NCBI RefSeq assembly: GCF_002563955.1
Contig: NZ_PDJE01000001.1
Location: forward strand, 992,001-1,056,000
Reading direction: 5' to 3'
DNA length: 64,000 nucleotides
From: Paramicrobacterium agarici
GTDB taxonomy: Bacteria; Actinomycetota; Actinomycetes; Actinomycetales; Microbacteriaceae
The number at the start of each line of letters is the position of its first letter. Within the stretch, counting starts at the first letter, position 1. A program made the translations under genes and the position numbers. Shown one piece after another: positions 37,696 through 46,408 of the stretch. The notes beneath the pieces are model-generated. The model did not search any database. It had not been told where the DNA came from and saw only the letters and a list, made by a program, of their open reading frames with translations.

Positions 37696-38301
37696 TCAGC
37701 GCTTCAGAAGTTCGGCGAGCTTGGGCAGCTGCGTCTCGTCTTCGAGCGCCGATCCGACGGCGACCACGCGAACACCTGCGTCAAGAAAATCGGCCGCATT
37801 CCCAGCATCCATTCCACCGGTCGCGACGAACTTGGCCCCGGGGAACGGACCCCGCATCGCGCCGAACCACGGCGTACCGAGCAGTGACGCGGGGAAGGCC
37901 TTGAGCCAGGTCAGTCCTTCTTTCATGGCGAGCTGAACCTCGCTCGGCGAGGCTACGCCGGGCAGTGCGGGCAGGCCGGCCTCGGTCGATGCGCGAACGA
38001 CATCGACGTCGAAGCCTGGGCTCACGGTGAACTCGGCGCCGGCTGCGGCGGCCTGGGCCACGTGGTCGACCGTGATGACGGTTCCCGCGCCCACGCGCTT
38101 TCCGCGCTCGCGACCGGCTTCGGAGACCGCGCGCAGTGCTTCGAGGTCGTCGGCGGTCTGAATCGGCAGTTCGACGACCTCGATGCCGAGATCCCACGCC
38201 GCTGTCGCGACGGTGAGGCTGCGCTCGACTCCCATCCCCCGCATGATCGCCATGAGCGGCGCTTCTGCGAAGATTGCGTCGAATTCGGTGTTCTCGGCCA
38301 T
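37696..38301 (-). CDS. eda: KDPG/KHG aldolase (Eda type)
   Basis: 201 residues, a class I aldolase TIM barrel. The Schiff-base lysine is K134 in WLKAFPAS; E44 in IEVVELPIQT and R21 in MAIMRGMG match catalytic residues of Eda. Strand motifs VGAGTV and TVSPGFD are standard. It cleaves 2-keto-3-deoxy-6-phosphogluconate to pyruvate and glyceraldehyde 3-phosphate. LPIQT replaces the more usual TLRT segment. It is 2 bases downstream of the kinase, so the two steps are coupled. Confidence 0.9.
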   Translation of the reverse strand: MAENTEFDAIFAEAPLMAIMRGMGVERSLTVATAAWDLGIEVVELPIQTADDLEALRAVSEAGRERGKRVGAGTVITVDHVAQAAAAGAEFTVSPGFDVDVVRASTEAGLPALPGVASPSEVQLAMKEGLTWLKAFPASLLGTPWFGAMRGPFPGAKFVATGGMDAGNAADFLDAGVRVVAVGSALEDETQLPKLAELLKR

Positions 38302-38303
38302 GG

Positions 38304-39227
38304 TCAGCCCTTCTGTACCTGGACTTCGATGATGAAGTCTGTTGTCGATTGCAGAACGAGTCGTGCTCGCTCGTGTCCCGCGGTCAGCCGCGCCTTGGCG
38401 GGCTCGCCGTTGAGTGCGGCGGCGAGATATGCCGCCGCAAACGCATCGCCCGCACCGACAGCCTCAACGACTTCGGCGGGGAACGTCGGAACAAAGATGC
38501 GCTCGTCGTCACCCGAGCTCGTCCGGTGAAACTCCGTTGCTCCGACGTCGCCGTCTTTGACAATGAGCCGGGCGGGAGTCGGGAGCTGTGCGCGCACATC
38601 GTCGGCGGTCTCGCAGCCCCAGAGAGCCTGCGCCTCGTCAAGCCCGACGAACACGATGTCGGCCCGTTCGGCGAATGTCCGCAGCGCGGGCGCCGCGGCG
38701 CCGGGCTGCCACAGCGCCGGGCGGTGATTGACGTCGAAGCTCAGTGTTGCAGCGCTCGCGGCGACGCGTTCGAAGACGTCGTCGACGAGGGCAGAGCACG
38801 TCGACGACAGCGCCGGCGTGATGCCGGAGAGGTGTACGACCTCGGCACTCTCGAGGGGGACGTCGCGAAGGGACTGCGGTCCCATGCGGGAGGCTGCCGA
38901 TCCGCGGCGGTAGTAGAGCACGCCGTTTCCCGGGTCTTTGAAGTAAACGCCCGTCGGTGCGTCAGCATCCGATGTCACCCAGCGCGTGTCAACGCCGCGC
39001 GCGGTGATCGTTGCGCGCAGACGCTCACCCAGCGCATCGTCGCCCACCGCGCTCACCCAGGCGGCGTGCACCCCGAGGTGGGCGATGTGCGAGGCGACGT
39101 TGGACTCCGCGCCGCCCGCATCGAGTCGAAAATCGCTCGCCGTCACGATGGGCTCCGGCGTCGCAGGCGTGACGAGCATCATCGTCTCGCCGATGGTGAT
39201 CAGCCGCGGAGTAGCCTCTGAGGTCAT
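38304..39227 (-). CDS. kdgK: PfkB-family sugar kinase, probable 2-keto-3-deoxygluconate kinase
   Basis: 307 residues. PfkB signatures are DAGGAESNVASHIAHLG (substrate-binding loop) and EAVGAGDAFAAAYLAAALNG (ATP/anion hole with catalytic Asp). TRWVTSDADAPTGVYFKD resembles KdgK. The following eda gene, acting on the product KDPG, supports the assignment. It is divergent from the PLP ammonia-lyase gene, with a 154-base regulatory gap. Confidence 0.85.
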   Translation of the reverse strand: MTSEATPRLITIGETMMLVTPATPEPIVTASDFRLDAGGAESNVASHIAHLGVHAAWVSAVGDDALGERLRATITARGVDTRWVTSDADAPTGVYFKDPGNGVLYYRRGSAASRMGPQSLRDVPLESAEVVHLSGITPALSSTCSALVDDVFERVAASAATLSFDVNHRPALWQPGAAAPALRTFAERADIVFVGLDEAQALWGCETADDVRAQLPTPARLIVKDGDVGATEFHRTSSGDDERIFVPTFPAEVVEAVGAGDAFAAAYLAAALNGEPAKARLTAGHERARLVLQSTTDFIIEVQVQKG

Positions 39228-39257
39228 GAGTCAATAATGCACGCCATGTGCGAAGCG

Positions 39258-39364
39258 TGCAATCTACGTTGCAATATCTGCACAGGGGTGTCGCTGTTGC
39301 GCCGCTCGAGTACGCGAGTTAGCGTTGCATGACGCGCGCAACACCTTGTGCAAGAAATGCAACA
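39258..39364. promoter_or_regulatory. Divergent control region with repeated TGCAA/TTGCA elements
   Basis: Five TGCAA or TTGCA pentamers lie in about 110 bases between kdgK and the ammonia-lyase gene, including TTGCAA at 39269-39274 and GTTGC-N9-GCAAC at 39324-39342. They are plausible binding sites for the IclR protein encoded at the end of the cluster. Confidence 0.5.
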
Positions 39365-39381
39365 CCACGTGAGTAGGGTCC

Positions 39382-40674
39382 ATGACGACAACGCTGAATC
39401 TCGATGAGCTGGCCGACGAGCGACTGAGCGCTCGAGACAAGGGGCTCCCCGCGCGGGGCTTCGGGCTCACGGTACGCGAGTTTCTCGACAGCGACCCCCG
39501 CATCGGCGAGTTCTGGACGCCCATCATCGCCCTCGACGACGAGGCGATGCGCAGCAATCTCGCCGTCATGGCCGAGTGGAGCAGCGCACGTGGACTTGAG
39601 CTGATGCCGCACGGCAAGACGACAATGGCACCCGCGCTGTGGCAGCGTCAGCTCGACATCGGATGCACAGGCATCACGCTCGCCACGATGGGCCAGGTGC
39701 GCACGGCGCGGTCGTTCGGCCTGCAGTCCATCATGCTCGCGAATTCCGCTGTCGACGCGCGATCGCTGCGCTACCTCGCGGCAGAACTCGCAGACCCGGA
39801 GTTCCGGTTCACGTGCTGGGTCGACTCGGTCGCAACGATCGACGCGATGGAGCGCGCCCTCAACGGCGTCGAGCTTGCGCAGAAGGTCAACGTGCTCGTC
39901 GAGCTCGGGCAGGACGGCGGGCGCACGGGAGCGCGCACGATCGACGAGGCCACCGACGTGGCGCGTCGGGCGGCAGCATCCGATGTGCTCCGGCTTGCCG
40001 GCGTTGGCGGCTACGAGGGAAGCCTCGGTCACGATCGCTCCGTGCACTCGATGGATGCTGTTCGGCGCTACCTCGAGCGTCAGGTTGAACTGCACGAGAC
40101 GCTCGGCGCGCTCTATGACGACGGCGACATCATGGTCACGGCCGGTGGAAGCGCCTACTTCGACGTCGTCGCCGACGTGTACGCGAGCGCTATGCCTGGC
40201 GACGAGCGCACGCACTGGACGTTGCGATCCGGCGCCTACATCACCCACGACGACGGCTTCTACCGGGGCATCTCGCCGCTCGATGAAGCGGGCACCGACG
40301 TGCAGAACCCCCTGCGGTCGGCTATGCGCGGCATCGCGCGCATTGTCTCGCGCCCCGAGCCCGGCCTCGCCCTGATCGACGCGGGCAAGCGGGACTTCCC
40401 GTTCGACGAGGGACTTCCGATTCCTCGCGCGCACGCAGCCGAGCTCGGGCAGCCGTGGCGGCCTCTCACGGGCGCCACGATCACGGCGATGAATGACCAG
40501 CACAGCTATCTTGCGCTGCCGAAGGGGTCAGAGGCACAGGATGCCGCCATCGGCGACGTCATCGCGCTCGGTCTCTCGCACCCGTGCACGGCGTTCGATA
40601 AGTGGCACTACCTTCCCGTCGTCGAGTCGGCGGAGTCCGATCGCGTCGTCGACCTCGTGCGCACATTCTTCTAG
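39382..40674 (+). CDS. Fold-type III PLP ammonia-lyase (amino acid deaminase; D-serine/D-glucosaminate dehydratase-like)
   Basis: 430 residues. The alanine-racemase-like N-terminal barrel has the PLP lysine K79 in MPHGKTTMAP, and the C-terminal domain has the zinc-binding HPCTAFDKW (H400, C402) seen in eukaryotic-type D-serine dehydratase and D-threonine aldolase relatives. FTCWVDSV, VLVELGQDGGRTG and GVGGYEG complete the pattern. Enzymes of this family remove ammonia from beta-hydroxy D-amino acids. With kdgK and eda divergently encoded, D-glucosaminate giving KDG is an attractive substrate. Confidence 0.85.
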   Translation: MTTTLNLDELADERLSARDKGLPARGFGLTVREFLDSDPRIGEFWTPIIALDDEAMRSNLAVMAEWSSARGLELMPHGKTTMAPALWQRQLDIGCTGITLATMGQVRTARSFGLQSIMLANSAVDARSLRYLAAELADPEFRFTCWVDSVATIDAMERALNGVELAQKVNVLVELGQDGGRTGARTIDEATDVARRAAASDVLRLAGVGGYEGSLGHDRSVHSMDAVRRYLERQVELHETLGALYDDGDIMVTAGGSAYFDVVADVYASAMPGDERTHWTLRSGAYITHDDGFYRGISPLDEAGTDVQNPLRSAMRGIARIVSRPEPGLALIDAGKRDFPFDEGLPIPRAHAAELGQPWRPLTGATITAMNDQHSYLALPKGSEAQDAAIGDVIALGLSHPCTAFDKWHYLPVVESAESDRVVDLVRTFF

Positions 40675-40709
40675 AGCATCCGACCCCACTGGCATTCGAA
40701 GGAGCACGC

Positions 40710-42275
40710 GTGCGCATCATCTTGCAGGGCGGAACCGTCGTCGACCGCGACGGTGAACGAAGGGCAGACGTCGCCGTCGAGGGCGAGAGTATCGTCGAGG
40801 TCGGTGCCGATCTGGCGCGCGAGGGCGACCGGGTCATCGACTGCGCGGGACGCTACGTTCTGCCCGGCTTCGTCGACGCCCACTCGCACGTCGACGGGCT
40901 GCTCGCCGACGATGATGTGCAGCGCGCTCAGCTCAAGCAGGGCGTCACGAGTGTTATCGCGGGGCAAGACGGTGTCTCGTATGCACCGGGCGACGGGGCG
41001 TACGCGACGGAGTACTTTGCCGCTATCGACGGGCCGCATCCGAGCTACGCGGGCGGTGGCGTCGCGGAGTACCTGGCTGCCGTCAACGGGACGACGCGAC
41101 TCAACGCCGCCTACGTGATTCCCGCGGGAACGGTGCGCTGGGAGGTCTGCGGCCGTTCGACTGCGCCCGCGACCGCCGCCGAGCGCGACACGATGGCGGA
41201 GCTCGTCGCGCAGGGAATGCGCGACGGCGCGGTGGGGCTCTCGACGGGGCTCGACTACGTTCCGGGAATCTTCGCCGACGCCAACGAGATCGCCGCGCTC
41301 ACCGCCCCCGTCGCGCAAGCGGACGGCGTGTACGTCAGCCACATGCGCGGTGGTTACGAGGCGAACTCCTCCGAGGGCATCGACGAGATCGCGTCGATTG
41401 CTCGCGCAACGGGTGCCCGGGTGCACGTCTCGCACTTTCACGCCGAAGCGCACATCGTGCTCGCCCAGCTCGATGCGCTCGAGGCCGCGGGCGTCGACGC
41501 GACGTTCGACGCCTACCCCTACACGCGCGGCTGCACGCTTCTCGCGATGCCGCTGCTGCCGCCCGAACTCTCCGCTCAGCCGATCGACGACGTCGTGCGG
41601 GTGATCAGCGATCCCGCCGAGCGCGAACGGCTGCGACGCGACTGGTTCCCCGAAGTCGACCGCAAGGCGAGTCTCGGTCCCGCATGGCCGAGCATGATCA
41701 CGCTGGCGCACATCGCCTCGCCCGAGTACGCGTGGGCCCACGGCATGACGGTTCAGGATGCCGCGGTACGCGCGGGCGTCGACGCGATCGACCTTGCACT
41801 CGACGTGCTCACGGCGTCGCGGCTTCAGGCAAACGCCGTCATGGCGGTGCGCTACGACCGCCCCGTCTCAGAGCTCGCGCAGATCTTCGCTCACCCCGGC
41901 CACATGGGCGGCTCCGACGGCATCTTCATTGGGGCACATCCGCATCCGCGCGCCCGAGGCACCTTCGCGCGATACCTGCGCGAGTACGTGCGCGAAACCG
42001 AGACGTGGACGTGGCCAGAGGCGGTCGGCCACCTCTCGGCGGGTCCGGCCGAGCGTTTCGCGCTCGGTCGCCGCGGCCGTGTCGTCGAGGGGTGGGTCGC
42101 CGATCTGATCGTCGTCGATCCGCAGGCCGTTGCCGATACAGCATCCTATGATCACCCGCTCGGCGAAGCTGAGGGCATCGACGACGTTCTCGTCGCCGGC
42201 GTTCCCGTGCTTGCGGGCGGCGAGCTTCAGCAGGCCACACCGGGGCGCGGGCTGCGACGCTCGAGCGATCGATAG
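40710..42275 (+). CDS. N-acyl-D-amino-acid deacylase family amidohydrolase
   Basis: 521 residues from GTG 40710 with GAAGGAG upstream. The amidohydrolase metal motif is DAHSHVDG (H58, H60). VYVSHMRGG, ARVHVSHFHAEAH, FDAYPYTRGCTLL and GGSDGIFIG supply the further His, Lys-free and Asp ligands of the D-aminoacylase group. It hydrolyses N-acyl groups from D-configured amino acids. It follows the ammonia-lyase by 35 bases on the same strand. Confidence 0.88.
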   Translation: MRIILQGGTVVDRDGERRADVAVEGESIVEVGADLAREGDRVIDCAGRYVLPGFVDAHSHVDGLLADDDVQRAQLKQGVTSVIAGQDGVSYAPGDGAYATEYFAAIDGPHPSYAGGGVAEYLAAVNGTTRLNAAYVIPAGTVRWEVCGRSTAPATAAERDTMAELVAQGMRDGAVGLSTGLDYVPGIFADANEIAALTAPVAQADGVYVSHMRGGYEANSSEGIDEIASIARATGARVHVSHFHAEAHIVLAQLDALEAAGVDATFDAYPYTRGCTLLAMPLLPPELSAQPIDDVVRVISDPAERERLRRDWFPEVDRKASLGPAWPSMITLAHIASPEYAWAHGMTVQDAAVRAGVDAIDLALDVLTASRLQANAVMAVRYDRPVSELAQIFAHPGHMGGSDGIFIGAHPHPRARGTFARYLREYVRETETWTWPEAVGHLSAGPAERFALGRRGRVVEGWVADLIVVDPQAVADTASYDHPLGEAEGIDDVLVAGVPVLAGGELQQATPGRGLRRSSDR

Positions 42276-42320
42276 AGTCATGCAGCATCCTGTCGCCGAT
42301 GTCGCACACGAGGAGAGCAC

Positions 42321-43052
42321 ATGTCGCAGAGCGTGAAGCGGGCAGCCCGCATCGTCGATTCGATCGCCGAGGAACCGAAGACGGTCGTGCAGCTGGCTGA
42401 GGAGTTCGAGCTGCACCGGTCGACGATGTTCCGTGAGCTGCAAGCGCTCGAAGAGGTGGGGTACGCACGGCGGCGTAAAGACGGCACGTACACGCTCGGG
42501 TTTCACCTCGTGTCGCTCGCGCAGAGCTCGCTTGAGAGCGTCGACCTGCGTGAGGTTGCCTCAGCGCCGCTGCGGCGGCTGCATCGGGTCGTGGGGAACA
42601 CGGTGCACCTGGCTGCGCTGATGGACGACGCGATCATCTACGTCGACAAGGTCGAAGACGCGAGCGGAGTGCGCATGTACTCGCGCGTCGGTGCGCCCGT
42701 GCGTACGCATTGCAGCGGTGTCGGCAAGGCGATTCTGGCGAACCTCGACGACAGCCAGCGGGATGCCGTGCTGGCGACGACGGACTGGGCGAAGTACACG
42801 GAGAACACGATCACCACGCGTGAGGCGCTCGACGTGGAACTCGCGGCCATCGCCGAGCAGGGCTGGAGTGTTGACGACGGTGAGTTTGAGGACTTCGTCA
42901 ATTGCGTCGCTGTGCCGATCGTGACGCGAGCGGGCGTTGTCGGTGCGCTGTCGGTCACGGCAATTCGCATGGTCGAAGATCTCGAGCAGCTCAAGACGCG
43001 TCTGCCGCTCATGCAGCAGACCGCTGCGCAGATTGCACGTGAGCTCGGCTGA
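42321..43052 (+). CDS. IclR family transcriptional regulator
   Basis: 243 residues. The winged helix (SVKRAARIVDSIAEEPKTVV, LHRSTMFRELQALEEVGYA) and the IclR effector domain (VGAPVRTHCSGVGKAILANL, CVAVPIVTRAGVVGALSVTA) are clear. AGGAG precedes the ATG. It is last in the ammonia-lyase/deacylase operon and probably senses a sugar acid or keto acid from the pathway and binds the divergent region. Confidence 0.91.
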   Translation: MSQSVKRAARIVDSIAEEPKTVVQLAEEFELHRSTMFRELQALEEVGYARRRKDGTYTLGFHLVSLAQSSLESVDLREVASAPLRRLHRVVGNTVHLAALMDDAIIYVDKVEDASGVRMYSRVGAPVRTHCSGVGKAILANLDDSQRDAVLATTDWAKYTENTITTREALDVELAAIAEQGWSVDDGEFEDFVNCVAVPIVTRAGVVGALSVTAIRMVEDLEQLKTRLPLMQQTAAQIARELG

Positions 43053-43080
43053 CGCGTCGCCGCGATCCAATCTCGTGACG

Positions 43081-43122
43081 CGCGGACATTGTGGGCGCGC
43101 ATAACCGACGTTCTTGTCCGCG
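43081..43122. terminator. Possible bidirectional terminator between iclR and the HAD gene
   Basis: Arms CGCGGACA (43081-43088) and TGTCCGCG (43115-43122) around a 26-base loop, between convergent genes. The loop is long, so this is tentative. Confidence 0.35.
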
Positions 43123-43152
43123 GCTGCCAACCTTGCACGGACGCGTGGGCCG

Positions 43153-43830
43153 TCAGGCGGTGACGCGCAGGCGGAATCCGCCCTCGACGAGCTCGACGCT
43201 CAGGTGGTCGAGGCTCGTGAGCACGAGGTCGGCGTCGAGCTGATCGGGAGTGTGCGTTCCGGGCAGGCCGACCGTGAAGCATCCTGCCGCTCGCGCCGAA
43301 GCGAGGCCCGCCGGCGCGTCTTCGAACGCGACGCAGTCGCTCGGGTGGGCGCCGAGTCGTGCGGCGCCGGTCTCGAACGGCTCCGGGTCGGGCTTTCCTG
43401 CCACGACGTCGTCGAACGTCACGAGCGAGTCGGGGCGCGGAATGCCGGATGCTGTGATGCGCACGTCCGCGAGGGCGAGCGTGCACGATGTGACGATCGT
43501 CCACGAGTGCTCGGGCAGTGTTGAGAGCAGGTCACGTGCGCCGGGCAGGGCGACGACGCCGTCTGTATCTTCGATCTCAAGCTGCGTGACGCGGGCGAGA
43601 GCCGGTTCGACATCGTCAGCGGGAAGGATGCTGGCGAGCAGTTCCCTCGCGGGGCGACCGTGGTGGTTGCCCGATCCGAGGTCGGGCATCACGCCCCACT
43701 CCTCGGCGAGGCGCGACCATGAGCGTACGACGGCGGGCGTCGAATCGATGAGCGTTCCGTCCATGTCGAAGAGCGCTCCGCGAAATGTGCGCGTCTCAAG
43801 GCCGTGAGTCGTGTCGAGGTCGAGCGTCAC
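43153..43830 (-). CDS. HAD superfamily phosphatase, beta-phosphoglucomutase/sugar-phosphatase type
   Basis: 225 residues from GTG 43830 with GGAG 6 bases upstream; a longer frame upstream is unsupported. HAD motifs are FDMDGTLIDST (nucleophile Asp), IVTSCT (motif II), KPDPEPF (motif III Lys) and CVAFEDAPAGLASARAAG (motif IV). The cap domain after motif I is of the small helical subclass I. The substrate is probably a sugar phosphate. Confidence 0.87.
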   Translation of the reverse strand: MTLDLDTTHGLETRTFRGALFDMDGTLIDSTPAVVRSWSRLAEEWGVMPDLGSGNHHGRPARELLASILPADDVEPALARVTQLEIEDTDGVVALPGARDLLSTLPEHSWTIVTSCTLALADVRITASGIPRPDSLVTFDDVVAGKPDPEPFETGAARLGAHPSDCVAFEDAPAGLASARAAGCFTVGLPGTHTPDQLDADLVLTSLDHLSVELVEGGFRLRVTA

Positions 43831-43906
43831 CAGGGTCTCCGTTCGTCTGCTGAGATCGTAGCGACCCGACCCGGGGAATTCCTCAACCAGCAGGGTTGCT
43901 TGTGGC

Positions 43907-44293
43907 CTACTGGTTAGCGCGATCGTACGCCTCTTGCGACGCCGATACGTCGCCGAGGTGCCTGATCGACCAGTCCTGGAGTGCATAGAGCGGCTCCAAG
44001 AGGGAGCGCCCGGAATCGGTGAGAGCGTACTCGACGCGTACCGGCACTTCGGGAAAGACCGTGCGACGCACGAGCCCGTCGCGCTCGAGGCCGCGCAGCG
44101 TCTGGGTCAGCATCTTCTGCGAGATCCCTCCGACGTGTCGGCGCAACTCCGAGAATCGCGCATCACCGCGACCCAGGATGCCGATGATGAGCACCGTCCA
44201 GCGGTCGCCGATGCGATCAAGAATGTGTCGCGTCGGGCAGTCGGCATCGTACGGATTCGCGACGTAGTCCGGCTCAGAACAAGTGGTTACCAC
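43907..44293 (-). CDS. HxlR family transcriptional regulator
   Basis: 128 residues from GTG 44293, which has GGAAGAAGG at good spacing; an in-frame ATG at 44320 would add nine residues. DCPTRHILDRIGDRWTVLII and ILGRGDARFSELRRHVGGIS, then MLTQTLRGLERDGLVRR, are the HxlR/MarR-like winged helix. A Cys close to the start (TTCSEPD) and the one in DCPTRH are placed as in thiol-sensing members. It is divergent from the NAD(P)-binding protein gene, its likely target. Confidence 0.86.
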   Translation of the reverse strand: MVTTCSEPDYVANPYDADCPTRHILDRIGDRWTVLIIGILGRGDARFSELRRHVGGISQKMLTQTLRGLERDGLVRRTVFPEVPVRVEYALTDSGRSLLEPLYALQDWSIRHLGDVSASQEAYDRANQ

Positions 44294-44310
44294 AAAGTGC
44301 CTTCTTCCCA

Positions 44311-44327
44311 AGAGAAACATGCTCTCT
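44311..44327. promoter_or_regulatory. Inverted repeat in the hxlR/oxidoreductase divergent region
   Basis: AGAGA-N7-TCTCT, 16 bases upstream of the HxlR start. Candidate autoregulatory operator; weak on its own. Confidence 0.35.
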
Positions 44328-44396
44328 TATGGTAACTATTGGCAGCCGCAGGGCGCCACTGGTTCACCCCATCACCGCTTCGAAGAAAGGTATTCA

Positions 44397-45041
44397 ATGC
44401 TCCGCATCACTGTCATCGGCGGTACCGGATACGCAGGATCTGCCATCGCCGCTGAGGCCGCAGGCCGTGGACACGAGGTCACCGCCTTCAGTCGTTCGCT
44501 CCCCTCAGCGCCAATCTCGAACGTCACCTACGTTCATGGCGACGCGACCGACGAAAACACGCTCGACGCGGTCATCGCCGGTTCCGATGTCGTTGTCGAT
44601 GCACTCGCCCCGCGCGCTTCGCGCGGTGTCAGCTGGCGCGATGCGCATCGTACGATCGCGCAGAGAGCGGATGCCGCAGGTGTCCGCCTGTTCATCGTCG
44701 GCGGCGCCTCGTCGCTGCGCCCGGCGCCAGGTGCGGATCGTTTCGTCTCTGATCTCACGGGAATTCCCGCAGAGCTTCACGACGAGATTCGGTCGGGGGC
44801 CGCGTTCATCATCGAGGACCTTCCCGCGACGCCCGCGTCGCTCGACTGGGTCTTCGTGAGCCCGGCGCTCAGGTTTGGCGCGCGCATGCCGGGGGAGCGG
44901 CTTGGCCGATACCGGCTGGGCGACGACGTTGCGGTCGAGCCGGACGGCGGAGCTATCTCTGCGGCCGACTACGCTCTCGGGCTGGTCGACGTGATCGAGG
45001 CGGGCGATCACCACCGGACGCACATCAACATCGGCCACTGA
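44397..45041 (+). CDS. NAD(P)-binding oxidoreductase, atypical SDR (NmrA-like)
   Basis: 214 residues from ATG 44397 with GAAAGG upstream. The N-terminal MLRITVIGGTGYAGSAIAAE is a GxxGxxG Rossmann motif. VTYVHGDATDENTLDAVIAG, LFIVGGASSLRPAPG and DWVFVSPALRFG are typical of the SDR a5/NAD(P)H-binding group, which lacks the YxxxK catalytic pair. Such genes paired with HxlR regulators often respond to electrophile or redox stress. Confidence 0.85.
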   Translation: MLRITVIGGTGYAGSAIAAEAAGRGHEVTAFSRSLPSAPISNVTYVHGDATDENTLDAVIAGSDVVVDALAPRASRGVSWRDAHRTIAQRADAAGVRLFIVGGASSLRPAPGADRFVSDLTGIPAELHDEIRSGAAFIIEDLPATPASLDWVFVSPALRFGARMPGERLGRYRLGDDVAVEPDGGAISAADYALGLVDVIEAGDHHRTHINIGH

Positions 45042-45109
45042 AGGGCTCGATCTGCGGCGTTCCCGCGAGTGGCATGACGTGCGACGGCGGCGTCAGATAC
45101 CGTCGCAGC

Positions 45110-46333
45110 TTACGGCGACGAGCGTCGTTTCGGCAGCATCCGCCCGGCCACGCCGATCACCAGCACAGCGGCACCCGCGACGAGACTCTGCCAGGGCACA
45201 GCAGCGGCAAGCACGAGGCACCCGATCATGCCGAGCCCCTGCAGCCACTTCGGGTAGCGCCGGTGGTCGGGCGTCTGCGTCCACGCCGAGACATTCGCGA
45301 TGAAATAATACAGCAGCACGCCGAAACTCGAGAAGCCGATCGCGCCGCGCAGGTCCACCGTGAGCACGAGCGTGATCGAGACCGCAGCGAGCACGAGCTC
45401 GATGCGGTGTGGCACTCGCCGCCTCTCGTGCACCGCGGCGAGCGGTCGAGGCAGGTCCCCCTCCCGGGCCATCGCGAGACCGGTACGTCCGATGCCCGCC
45501 ATGAGGGCGAGCAAGGCACCGAGGGATGCTGCGGCCGCGCCGATCCGCACAACAGCGCGCGCCCATGCAGGCACAGCGTCGGCAAGCGGTGACGTCGTGC
45601 TCGCGAGCTGCTCTGGACCGAGCACCGTGAGAACCGTTACCGCAACGAGGGCGTACACGACGAACGCTCCGGCCAACGCGATCACGATCGCTCGGGGTAT
45701 CGTGCGCGCGGGGTCGCGCACTTCTTCGCCCATGGTCGCGATGCGCGCATACCCGGCGAAGGCGAAGAAGATGAGCGCTGCCGCCTGCAGCACCCCATAG
45801 GGACCCGCTGCGAAGACCTCGCCGAGCGGCGCGCGCTGCACGTCGGCGTTCGCCGCAATCAACGCGGCGCCGAGGCACGCGAGCACGACGATCACGATGA
45901 CGCGCGTGGCCATGGCAGTACGCGTGACGCCCAGCAGATTGACGATCGCCACCGCCGCGACCGCGAGTGCGGCAATGGGCTTCTCGCCGCCTGTCGGGGC
46001 AGCGTATGCGGCGAATGTGAGCGCCATCGCCGCCGTCGACGCGGTCTTGCCGATGAGAAAGCACCACCCCGCCGCGAATCCCCACCACGGTCCGAGCTGG
46101 GCGCGGCCATACGCGTAGGTGCCACCCGAGACCGGATGTTGCGCGGCAAGCTGCGCCGACGATGTCGCATTGCAGAATGCCACGATCGCGGCTATCGCCA
46201 GGCCCACGAGAAGGCCCGACCCGGCAGCCTGCGCAGCAGGACCGAACACGGCGAAGATGCCCGCGCCGATCATCGAGCCGAGACCGATGACGACGGCGTC
46301 CTTCAGCCCGAGTTGGCGCGCGAGAGTGGTCAT
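45110..46333 (-). CDS. APC superfamily amino acid permease
   Basis: 407 residues from ATG 46333. Twelve predicted helices, beginning LGLKDAVVIGLGSMIGAGIF with the consensus GSMIGAGIFAV motif of APC transporters. HPVSGGTYAYGRAQLG and FFAFAGYARIATMGEEVRDP are the standard helix 3 and helix 6 segments. It probably carries an amino acid or amine; the specificity is unknown. No strong Shine-Dalgarno is seen at the start. Confidence 0.88.
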   Translation of the reverse strand: MTTLARQLGLKDAVVIGLGSMIGAGIFAVFGPAAQAAGSGLLVGLAIAAIVAFCNATSSAQLAAQHPVSGGTYAYGRAQLGPWWGFAAGWCFLIGKTASTAAMALTFAAYAAPTGGEKPIAALAVAAVAIVNLLGVTRTAMATRVIVIVVLACLGAALIAANADVQRAPLGEVFAAGPYGVLQAAALIFFAFAGYARIATMGEEVRDPARTIPRAIVIALAGAFVVYALVAVTVLTVLGPEQLASTTSPLADAVPAWARAVVRIGAAAASLGALLALMAGIGRTGLAMAREGDLPRPLAAVHERRRVPHRIELVLAAVSITLVLTVDLRGAIGFSSFGVLLYYFIANVSAWTQTPDHRRYPKWLQGLGMIGCLVLAAAVPWQSLVAGAAVLVIGVAGRMLPKRRSSP

Positions 46334-46408
46334 AATGCCCAGAGTATGACCGTGAGGTGTCTGTTCGGAAACAACGGTTCGGGGCGGGGCGGCGGCCCGC
46401 GGCATCCG

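Noticed and set aside
44283..44293. Palindrome GTGGT-T-ACCAC as an HxlR operator
   Set aside because: It coincides with the first codons of the HxlR gene if the GTG with the good ribosome site is the start; an operator there is possible but not supported.
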